Shown here: piece after piece, positions 1 to 5,013 of the stretch
How the letters are laid out: each line of letters opens with the position of its first letter
How positions within the stretch are numbered: the stretch's first letter is position 1
Assembly (NCBI GenBank): GCA_009774235.1
Contig: VSNJ01000219.1
Coordinates: forward strand, 1 to 5,781
Origin: Lachnospiraceae bacterium
GTDB lineage: Bacteria > Bacillota > Clostridia > Lachnospirales > Lachnospiraceae
Reading direction: 5' to 3'
DNA length: 5,781 nt
Notes under the pieces: generated by a model
What the model saw: the letters and a program-made list of their open reading frames with translations, nothing else
What the model was told of the DNA's origin: nothing
Databases searched by the model: none
Translations under genes and position numbers: made by a program

Positions 1-573
1 GTTTTAGTCAGTACAGAAGGATTAAAAAAGGATTTGGAATATGATGATTCGTTCAATATTGCATATAACTATGAAATGTTTAAAAATTTTTTATGGAGTT
101 GTGGAAAGATACATGATTTAGGAAGTAAGCTGACAGTAGCCTATATTGAACAGATAGAAAAATTAGTTGCGGACAGAACGGTAGGATTGGATAGGAATAA
201 GAAATATGCGCATCCAGCCGGTCCTTGCTTAATTGGAGCAAATAAGTTTTTTGTTAATACAGATGGTGAATTTTATCCATGTGAGAGAGTGGACGAAAGT
301 ATAGAATGTACCAGAATAGGAAATTTAGAAAAAGGATTAGATATTGAAAAGATCAAAAGTCTGTTAAATATTGGGAAATTAACGGAAGATGAATGCAAAC
401 AATGTTGGGCGTTTCAGTTTTGTTCACAGTGTCTGCGTTCGGCGGTTGAGGGTGATCATTTGTCAAAGAGCAAACGGTTAAGTAAATGCAACTTTTCCAG
501 ATATAATGCGGAACAATCATTAATGGATTATATTGTGTTAAAGGAATATGGAGCAAAGTTCGGAAAGAAATAA
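1..573 (+). CDS. ccpM: Radical SAM/SPASM peptide maturase, CcpM-like (3' end, 5' part outside window)
   Basis: The frame is open from base 1, so the gene starts upstream; 190 codons are visible and the radical SAM CxxxCxxC core is not. What remains is a C-terminal SPASM domain, which binds auxiliary iron-sulfur clusters. Counting from base 1, it has a GPC motif (Cys76), a Cys in YPCERV (Cys94), then a tight cluster C-x2-C-x5-C-x2-C (about residues 131-142) and a final Cys before NFSRYN. Such enzymes install crosslinks or other radical modifications on ribosomally made peptides in the cytoplasm. The spacing and the FVNTDGEFYPCERV and GKLTEDECKQCWAFQFC segments resemble, from memory, the Cys-rich peptide maturase CcpM of clostridia. 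The next gene is a plausible CcpM partner, which supports this. The substrate peptide would be expected upstream. The SPASM assignment is firm; the CcpM subfamily is likely but not proven. Confidence 0.78.
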   Translation, partial: VLVSTEGLKKDLEYDDSFNIAYNYEMFKNFLWSCGKIHDLGSKLTVAYIEQIEKLVADRTVGLDRNKKYAHPAGPCLIGANKFFVNTDGEFYPCERVDESIECTRIGNLEKGLDIEKIKSLLNIGKLTEDECKQCWAFQFCSQCLRSAVEGDHLSKSKRLSKCNFSRYNAEQSLMDYIVLKEYGAKFGKK

Positions 574-589
574 AGGGGGAAATAGATTT

Positions 590-859
590 ATGAAAGATAA
601 AAGAATAGCCGTATTTCCAATTGATGAAGATTTTTTATCTCTTCCAAACAATCAGTATATTCAGCTAGAAAGAGAATGCCATCAAATCTCATATTATATA
701 ACATTAGCAGGATGGAATATCGAGAATGCAGAAATACAGCTACATACTTTAGAAAAGTTTAATTTTGAAAACATTGATACGCTTGTTCTAATTAATTCGT
801 TTAGGAAATTGGAAGATGAAGTGATTAAAAAAATTTCCACCTGTGCGGTTGGAAAATAG
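590..859 (+). pseudogene. Truncated TIGR04066-like peptide maturation system protein, disrupted by IS
   Basis: The frame starts at ATG 590, ten bases after a strong GGGGGA ribosome binding site (575-580) and 16 bases after the maturase stop, so the two genes look like one operon. The product begins MKDKRIAVFPIDEDF and holds segments such as ISYYITLAGW and IDTLVLINSFRKLEDEVIKKI. This layout (a strand beginning KRIAVFP, then a predicted hydrophobic strand with DTLVLI) recalls the N-terminus of the TIGR04066 'peptide maturation system' family, which accompanies CcpM. That family is, as I remember it, several hundred residues long; here native sequence stops near base 832 (about codon 81). The frame then reads into the terminal repeat of an insertion sequence, adding STCAVGK before a stop. 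The rest of the gene is not found on the far side of the element. The truncation is certain; the family name is moderately supported. Confidence 0.6.
833..853 (+). repeat. Left terminal inverted repeat of the IS
   Basis: This 21-base end is a perfect reverse complement of 2470-2490. Identity stops abruptly inside the element at base 854. Outside, a further ATTAAAAAA match (824-832) lines up with 2492-2500 if one base is skipped. The repeat is read in frame by the truncated upstream gene and supplies its foreign last residues. Confidence 0.9.
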
Positions 860-945
860 AACAATGTAATCAATTAAAAATAAAAATTCTATATACAATT
901 TAGAATATTTGAGTTATTATTTATCCAAAATGATAACTAATAGTT

Positions 946-952
946 AAGGAGA
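946..952 (+). promoter_or_regulatory. Ribosome binding site of the IS transposase
   Basis: AAGGAGA lies about eight bases before ATG 960 and fixes that start for the first transposase frame. Upstream, TTGAGT (909-914) with a weak TGATAAC-type -10 about 17 bases later is a possible but unconvincing promoter. Confidence 0.7.
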
Positions 953-959
953 AGTTAGT

Positions 960-1199
960 ATGAAAGTGCGTTTTACTGCTGAAATTATAGATGATTATGG
1001 AAATGTAATAGGAAACCGTGTCAGTGAGGCTGGAGGTATTCCTTGCCCTGATGATTTTGACCTTTCTACAAAGGAAGGTTTTCTTAGGGATTTTGATAAA
1101 CTAGAAAAAGCAGTACTTAAAGCAAGGAATCAAATTGGCAAGGATATTGTAGAAGAAACCCTTGATAATACCTCAAAAAAAACAAAATTTCTTATGTGA
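960..1199 (+). CDS. IS transposase, N-terminal frame (79 aa)
   Basis: The frame starts with a good ribosome binding site and encodes MKVRFTAEIIDDYGNVIGNR, then an acidic linker and a charged helix (DFDKLEKAVLKARNQIGKDI). This looks like the N-terminal DNA-binding or oligomerisation part of the transposase continued in the next frame. The open frame ends at TGA 1197-1199 shortly after an A8 tract (1175-1182). Dropping one A from that tract joins the frames smoothly as SKKQNFLCERKSE and gives one protein of about 495 residues. The second frame lacks a good start of its own, so the two are best read as one gene. The join may be programmed slippage, a one-base mutation, or a sequencing error. Confidence 0.75.
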   Translation: MKVRFTAEIIDDYGNVIGNRVSEAGGIPCPDDFDLSTKEGFLRDFDKLEKAVLKARNQIGKDIVEETLDNTSKKTKFLM

Positions 1200-2448
1200 A
1201 CGAAAATCAGAAGTTGAATCCGAACTAGGACGTATTGATATTCAGGTTTTCGATAAATTAGCCCAATCCCAACAACCAAAAGAAAGAATTGACAGCGTGG
1301 CATATAAGCTTCTTGCATCAAAAATGTGTACAAACCTTAGCTATAGAAAGTCCGTTGAAATGATTAATCTTTTTTTGCACCGTGAGGATGAAGATACCAT
1401 TAAATTACGTACTCTTTCTGATTCTATGAATCGCATTGGCAATAAAATATCCTGTAAACTAGAGGAAACATCCGGAAGAATTTTAAAGATGAATGGCTTT
1501 AATAAAGAAACCGGATTGCCAGAAAAAAATATAATTCTTTCAGAAAATATCACAACACCCAATGCCCCGGCTAAAGACAGCACTGACGAAAAACATATTC
1601 AGAATGTCATAGATAACATAAATGACGGACGGGAAGAAGAAATACCGTTTAATGCAAATGAATTGGAAATTGAAGCAAACCCTGCGGATTGTGTCTATAT
1701 ATCTATAGATGATATTGGTGTAAAGCATCAAAAAGCTTCCCGCAGCCAGGAAGAAACAAAGGATTCAAAATATATAGAAAACACAGTAGTACACATCCAG
1801 TATGGCAGTGCTTCGTATGCCCTTACATCAGTAGGAATGAGAGAAACCATAAAGCTTTTGTTGTCATTTCTTCTGTTTAATAACCTTTTAAATAAAGAAC
1901 TTATATTCTTTACAGATGGAGCAAAAAATATAAAGAGCCATATAGAAAGCATATTTTCATTCCATCCATATACTGTTATTCTTGACTGGTTTCATTTAAA
2001 GAAAAAGTGTCAGGAATTGTTAAGCATGTCCATAAAAGGGAAAGAAAGCCGAAATGAAGTATTAGAGAAATTGTTGCGCATTTTGTGGGCAGGAGATGTA
2101 GACGGTGCAGTAAAATATCTGCGAAATTTTCCTTCTGCTAAGATAAAAAATGAAAAATGGCTGGAAGAACAGACAGGATATCTGGAACGAAAAAAGGAAA
2201 TGATCAAATGTTATGCAGTAAGGGCAAAATTAGGATTACGCAATTCAAGTAATCCTGTTGAGAAAGAGAATGATATACTGGTAGCCCAGAGACAGAAACA
2301 TAATGGAATGTCATGGTCAAAAAACGGAAGTGATTCCCTGACTGCTATAAAGATGGTTTTTCAAAATGGATATGAGGATATATGGTTTCGTCAAGAGCAA
2401 ATATCTTTTACAATATCTGGGAGTAAACCTTTAGATCTGTGCGCCTAA
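1183..2448 (+). CDS. IS transposase, catalytic frame (ISKra4-like DDE transposase)
   Basis: This frame (open from 1162, meaningful from about 1183, after the A8 tract) holds the catalytic part of the transposase, which would cut and join the IS ends. Visible landmarks are YISIDDIGVKHQ with the likely first Asp at 1708-1713, FFTDGAKNI with the second Asp at 1915-1917, ILDWFHLKKKC at about 1978-2010, and NPVEKEND with a candidate catalytic Glu at 2260-2262. GMSWSKNGSDSL follows near the C-terminus. The DGA...DWFH...E...GMxWSxxG order is shared by ISKra4-type and, more loosely, ISLre2-type transposases; this protein lacks the EGHVSH-like stretch I associate with ISLre2. No stop interrupts the 422 codons, so the element may be active if the frame join works. 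Being a transposase is near certain; the family is moderate. Confidence 0.85.
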   Translation, partial: QNFLCERKSEVESELGRIDIQVFDKLAQSQQPKERIDSVAYKLLASKMCTNLSYRKSVEMINLFLHREDEDTIKLRTLSDSMNRIGNKISCKLEETSGRILKMNGFNKETGLPEKNIILSENITTPNAPAKDSTDEKHIQNVIDNINDGREEEIPFNANELEIEANPADCVYISIDDIGVKHQKASRSQEETKDSKYIENTVVHIQYGSASYALTSVGMRETIKLLLSFLLFNNLLNKELIFFTDGAKNIKSHIESIFSFHPYTVILDWFHLKKKCQELLSMSIKGKESRNEVLEKLLRILWAGDVDGAVKYLRNFPSAKIKNEKWLEEQTGYLERKKEMIKCYAVRAKLGLRNSSNPVEKENDILVAQRQKHNGMSWSKNGSDSLTAIKMVFQNGYEDIWFRQEQISFTISGSKPLDLCA

Positions 2449-2482
2449 AATTTCTTTTATTTTGAAAAATCCAACCGCACAG
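2437..2482. repeat. Subterminal inverted repeat at the right IS end
   Basis: CTGTGCG at 2437-2443, over the last transposase codons, is the reverse complement of CGCACAG at 2476-2482 inside the terminal repeat, with 32 bases between. The same heptamer occurs in the left terminal repeat (841-847), so it may be an extra transposase contact site or form a weak long-loop hairpin after the gene. Seven bases is short, so chance is possible. Confidence 0.3.
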
Positions 2483-2490
2483 GTGGAAAT
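2470..2490 (-). repeat. Right terminal inverted repeat of the IS
   Basis: Reverse complement of 833-853 over 21 bases without mismatch. It begins 21 bases after the transposase stop codon. On the minus strand it is read in frame by the remnant of a second transposase, encoding the stretch DFHLCGW. Confidence 0.9.
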
Positions 2491-2554
2491 CTTTTTTAAT
2501 TTTTTCTAATCCAGGTATTCCATTTTCCAAAAAATACTGTATACTGTTATTCAT

Positions 2555-2642
2555 AGGGACGCCTTCTTTCTTTTGTTTTTTTCGTTGATTATATTATACT
2601 ACAAAGAGGTGTCTCTTTTCCATTTTTTTCTAAATATTCCCC
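2555..2642 (-). promoter_or_regulatory. Leader and promoter of the truncated second transposase
   Basis: Read on the minus strand, the leader holds overlapping TATAAT hexamers (2598-2593 and 2593-2588) and a purine-rich ribosome binding site just before ATG 2554. No good -35 is visible at 17 bases. A short inverted repeat, AAAGAG-GTGT-CTCTTT (2603-2618), lies directly upstream of the -10. On the plus strand it is followed by a T-rich run (2616-2629) and could act as a weak terminator against read-through. The GGGGAATATT at 2642-2633 may be the outer end of the old element. If the promoter works, it reads antisense into the complete IS. Confidence 0.45.
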
Positions 2643-2697
2643 AAGTAAAGTTACACTATCTAGTATAAGCAGTAACAAGTGGTCAAATTAAACGTGG

Positions 2698-2727
2698 AAA
2701 GCTCTGCCAATGGCAGGGCTTTTCTGC
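2698..2727 (+). terminator. Hairpin, likely rho-independent terminator
   Basis: AAAGCTCTGCCA (2698-2709) pairs with TGGCAGGGCTTT (2711-2722) with one G-T wobble; in practice the loop takes in some of the central bases. It is followed by a short interrupted T run (TTTTCTG). It lies between the transposon remnant and the immunity operon with no plus-strand gene just before it. It may therefore be the leftover terminator of a deleted gene, and it would shield the operon from upstream transcription. The short T tract makes it a moderate-strength terminator at best. Confidence 0.6.
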
Positions 2728-2776
2728 GATACATAATGTTAACAATACTACCACATAAAACACCTATTTTTTAATA

Positions 2777-2821
2777 TCTTTATGAAATCTTCAAAAATAG
2801 CAGTTATCCTTTTCTTATAAT
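2777..2821 (+). promoter_or_regulatory. Candidate lantibiotic-responsive promoter with TCT-N8-TCT box
   Basis: TCT at 2777-2779 and TCT at 2788-2790 are separated by exactly eight bases, the direct-repeat pattern bound by NisR/SpaR-type response regulators at nisin and subtilin promoters. Fourteen bases after the second TCT lies TATCCT (2805-2810), close to the box-to-(-10) spacing I recall for nisA. A perfect TATAAT occurs further down at 2816-2821. Neither has a good -35, as expected of an activator-dependent promoter. The motif is short, so only its position before an immunity operon gives it weight. Confidence 0.5.
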
Positions 2822-2844
2822 CAAAAGAAAAGACAGTACAAAAT

Positions 2845-3546
2845 ATGGAAATGATTTTGAAAACAGCTAACCTCTGCAAATCTTTTAACGGACAAACGGC
2901 TGTAAACAACATATCGCTGAACATTGAAAGAAATTCCGTCTATGGACTATTGGGACCGAATGGAGCCGGAAAATCTACAACGCTTAAAATGATTACAGGC
3001 ATTTTGAAGCCGGCTTCTGGAAGCATTGAATTTAACAATCACACATGGAAGCGCAGCGACTTAAACCATATTGGGGCATTGATTGAAATGCCACCGCTTT
3101 ATGAAAATTTGACCGCCTATGAAAATCTGGAAGTAAGGACTACTATTTTAGGATTGATAGATAAGCGGATTGGCGAAGTGCTGCAAATCGTCCGACTGAC
3201 GGAAACAGGCAAGAAAAGAGCTGGACAGTTTTTTCTTGGTATGAAACAGCGTCTTGGAATTGAGGTTGCATTACTAAATAACTCGGAACTGCTCATACTT
3301 GATGAACCGACTAATGGGCTTGACCCGATTGGGATTGAAGAACTTAGAGAGCTTATTCGTTCTTTTACGGCTAAAGGTATTACGGTTATCCTGTTTAGTC
3401 ATATTCTTTCAGAAGTGCAGCAGATAGCTGGCCATATCGGCATTATCGCAGGTGGTGTTCTTGGATATAAGGGAAAATTGAACACAAACGAAAATTTGGA
3501 ACAGCTTTTTATGGACGTTGCAAAAAGCAATCACAGGGAGGGCTAA
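2845..3546 (+). CDS. lanF: Lantibiotic immunity ABC transporter ATP-binding subunit (LanF)
   Basis: This 233-residue protein is a full ABC ATPase, the usual length for LanF/NisF/MutF. It would drive expulsion of lantibiotic molecules from the cell membrane with the two permeases encoded next. Visible motifs are Walker A GPNGAGKST (37-45), Walker B LLILDEP with catalytic Glu154, the D-loop GLDP (158-161) and the H-loop His186. At the Q-loop position there is Glu81 in GALIEMPPLY, the 'E-loop' typical of lantibiotic immunity transporters. The ABC signature reads FFLGMKQR (129-136), where LanF proteins usually have a serine at the second position. Start ATG 2845 has only a weak purine stretch (2824-2833) before it; ATG 2851, six bases on, would also serve. 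The gene is first in a tight operon, three bases ahead of lanE. Confidence 0.93.
   Translation: MEMILKTANLCKSFNGQTAVNNISLNIERNSVYGLLGPNGAGKSTTLKMITGILKPASGSIEFNNHTWKRSDLNHIGALIEMPPLYENLTAYENLEVRTTILGLIDKRIGEVLQIVRLTETGKKRAGQFFLGMKQRLGIEVALLNNSELLILDEPTNGLDPIGIEELRELIRSFTAKGITVILFSHILSEVQQIAGHIGIIAGGVLGYKGKLNTNENLEQLFMDVAKSNHREG
3536..3542 (+). promoter_or_regulatory. Ribosome binding site of lanE inside the end of lanF
   Basis: GGGAGGG sits in the last codons of lanF, seven bases before ATG 3550. It is much stronger than the site before lanF itself, so permease translation does not have to rely on the weak first start. Confidence 0.75.
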
Positions 3547-3549
3547 GGC

Positions 3550-4275
3550 ATGGACGATCTGAAATCAGAACATTTGAAATTTAAGAGGACAATATCGGAC
3601 AAACTGATTTTCATTGTTCCACTAATCACCGCTATTTTTGCGTGGCTTATGGGTGGATTTATGGGGTATCAATACATGACACTTTACTGGTGGTATGTGT
3701 TCCTGCTTCCGGGAGCAATCGCAATTTTGTGTTCTTTGTCACACAGAAAAGAAGAAAGCACCGGGAAATACTATCCGGTATTTTCTATGCCTGTGAACCT
3801 TTCAAAATTTGAATTTGCTAAAGGCATTATCTTAGTCGAAAAACTGCTTGTTTCAGCGATATTTTTAGCATTGCTTATTTCTATCAGTAATATCATTTCT
3901 CCGGCAACGGCAGTATATTCTCTTTTACACAGCATTGCAGGAAGTATCGGGATTATCCTTGCGTCTGTCTGGCAAATCCCTTTGTGCCTGTACTTAGCAC
4001 GCAAAATGGGAATGTTTGTGGCGGTTGCGTTAAATACAATACTTGGGATTGTTTTATCTACTGCTACTGCATTAGGAAATACAATAGCATGGTGGTTTGT
4101 ACTGTATTGTTGGGCATCAAAACTGGCAGAACCGCTTATGGGAATTGAAATAAACGGAACTTATTCGGGAAATTGTGAATTTTCTATAGCCATTATGATT
4201 TCCATTGTGTTGTCAATATTCTTGTTTCTTATTTTGTCCTATGCCGACACAAAGGATTTTTCCAAAGGGAGGTAG
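3550..4275 (+). CDS. lanE: Lantibiotic immunity ABC transporter permease, MutE/EpiE family (LanE)
   Basis: This 241-residue membrane protein has about six hydrophobic segments (roughly 19-39, 44-63, 99-118, 124-149, 154-175 and 211-231), as expected of a LanE permease. It would pair with LanG in the cytoplasmic membrane, with LanF dimers supplying ATP hydrolysis, to pump lantibiotic back outside. The N-terminus MDDLKSEHLKFKRTISDKL, a short charged cytoplasmic tail, is typical of this family. The loop KEESTGKYYPVFSMPVNLSKF (about 67-87, after the second segment) corresponds to a similar loop in LanG and probably touches the ATPase. The start is set by a strong ribosome binding site and a three-base gap from lanF. 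The subfamily name is from memory; the role follows firmly from the neighbours. Confidence 0.88.
   Translation: MDDLKSEHLKFKRTISDKLIFIVPLITAIFAWLMGGFMGYQYMTLYWWYVFLLPGAIAILCSLSHRKEESTGKYYPVFSMPVNLSKFEFAKGIILVEKLLVSAIFLALLISISNIISPATAVYSLLHSIAGSIGIILASVWQIPLCLYLARKMGMFVAVALNTILGIVLSTATALGNTIAWWFVLYCWASKLAEPLMGIEINGTYSGNCEFSIAIMISIVLSIFLFLILSYADTKDFSKGR
4267..4272 (+). promoter_or_regulatory. Ribosome binding site of lanG overlapping the lanE stop
   Basis: GGGAGG abuts the TAG stop of lanE and lies nine bases before ATG 4282, tying translation of the two permeases together. Confidence 0.75.
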
Positions 4276-4281
4276 ACGGAA

Positions 4282-5013
4282 ATGGGTTTTATTTATGCGG
4301 TTCGTTCTGAACAGGAAAAAACGAAGCATACACCGTTTTGGGTTATTCACTTTTGTGTACCTGTTATCGGGGCATTGTTATTTCTTGCTTACTATTTCCA
4401 GTATGGCAGCACAGCAGATAGTAAAAAGCTCAAAATGATATTAGAAATTACGACAACGTTTTTTCTATTATTGATAAGCGTTATTGCCGGTCTGAATATT
4501 GCACTGGAAGAAAAGGCTTCACACTTCCAAACGCTGTTTGCTGTACCGGACCGACACAAAAATATGCTTGCAAAATTAACTTATCTTTATGGTTCGGGGG
4601 TATTTGCATTGTTCTTTCTGTTCGTGCTATTTGTGATTGGCATACATCTTTTGGGAATGGCTGATACAGTGCAGCTTGGAATACTGACCGGAGCCACAGC
4701 CGGGATGGCATTTTGTAATTTGATAATTTACATCTTACACCTGTTCCTTAGCTTCAAATTTGGAGTAGGGTTATCCCTGTTTTGGGGTGTATTTGAAAGT
4801 CTGCAATGTATTTTATATAGCAATATTGAACTAAAAGGTATAGCAAGGTATATTCCCTTTTCATGGTCTATGAATTGGGTACAGGATATTTTGAACCGAC
4901 AAATTTTCAACTATGGAACGGAAAAAATATGGATTGCAGCATTAACGACAGGCGGCTTATTGCTGGCCTTATTATGGTTTTCTCACTGGGAAGGACGGAA
5001 AAATTATGAATAA
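4282..5013 (+). CDS. lanG: Lantibiotic immunity ABC transporter permease, MutG family (LanG)
   Basis: This is the second permease of the LanFEG exporter: 243 residues with six predicted membrane segments (about 19-39, 53-73, 102-124, 131-157, 160-180 and 215-235). Landmarks are the N-terminal MGFIYAVRSEQEKTKHTP, the cytoplasmic loop EEKASHFQTLFAVPDRHK (76-93) and a late YIPFSWSMNWVQ (190-201). The loop EEK...FAVP parallels EES...FSMP in LanE, consistent with the two permeases being distant paralogues that both contact LanF. The gene starts six bases after lanE. Its last eight bases overlap the start of the lipoprotein gene, a sign of translational coupling. Function follows from sequence and operon context; which lantibiotic is recognised cannot be told. 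Confidence 0.88.
   Translation: MGFIYAVRSEQEKTKHTPFWVIHFCVPVIGALLFLAYYFQYGSTADSKKLKMILEITTTFFLLLISVIAGLNIALEEKASHFQTLFAVPDRHKNMLAKLTYLYGSGVFALFFLFVLFVIGIHLLGMADTVQLGILTGATAGMAFCNLIIYILHLFLSFKFGVGLSLFWGVFESLQCILYSNIELKGIARYIPFSWSMNWVQDILNRQIFNYGTEKIWIAALTTGGLLLALLWFSHWEGRKNYE

Larger units (their letters stand above)
833..2490 (+). mobile_element. Complete-looking insertion sequence with 21-bp inverted repeats (ISKra4-like)
   Basis: Perfect 21-bp inverted repeats bound the element at 833-853 and 2470-2490; the core reads CCACCTGTGCGGTTGG on the left and its reverse complement on the right. Between them lie a leader of about 100 bases, a transposase split over two frames, and a 20-base tail after the stop, the compact layout of a simple IS of about 1,658 bp. 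The left end breaks a peptide-maturation gene, so the element is an insertion. No direct target duplication was found: the left flank is ATTAAAAAA and the right flank is C followed by TTTTTTAAT, its reverse complement rather than a repeat. The true ends could therefore extend about ten bases outward. The family call (ISKra4-like) rests only on the transposase motifs and memory. Confidence 0.85.
2408..2554 (-). pseudogene. N-terminal remnant of a second transposase (ISLre2/UPF0236-like), fused to IS end
   Basis: On the minus strand, ATG at 2554-2552 follows an AAGAAGG-type ribosome binding site, and upstream there is a good TATAAT. The first 22 codons read MNNSIQYFLENGIPGLEKIKKD. This short start with an amphipathic helix recalls the N-terminus of ISLre2-family (UPF0236) transposases. 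From the next codon the frame runs into the right terminal repeat of the neighbouring IS (FHLCGW), then unrelated residues until a stop at 2408-2410, giving only 48 codons. The rest of this transposase is absent. The sequence up to about 2642, where GGGGAATATT occurs on the minus strand, would be its 5' leader and outer end. The truncated frame is plainly seen; the family name is a recollection. Confidence 0.5.

Noticed and set aside
353..556. Minus-strand open frame opposite the maturase, and similar ones opposite the transposase and permeases
   Set aside because: They lie entirely within convincing plus-strand genes, show no family-like motifs, and have no ribosome binding sites.
548..589. 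Upstream ATG at 548 as the start of the truncated maturation gene
   Set aside because: It would overlap the maturase end; ATG 590 has a strong ribosome binding site, and the family-like sequence starts there.
1162..1200. TTG at 1162 as a real start for the catalytic transposase frame
   Set aside because: It has no Shine-Dalgarno sequence, overlaps the well-initiated N-terminal frame, and the A8 tract gives a much better explanation for a joined protein.
824..2500. A direct target-site duplication flanking the IS
   Set aside because: The two A/T-rich flanks match only as reverse complements, not as direct repeats, so they are not a target duplication.
2643..2697. Possible 3' tail of a lost gene before the hairpin terminator
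   Set aside because: Short frames here hold stops and show nothing recognisable; only the terminator itself hints at a former gene.
4205..4438. Plus-strand frame spanning the lanE-lanG junction
   Set aside because: It is out of frame with two clearly supported permease genes and has no start signal of its own.
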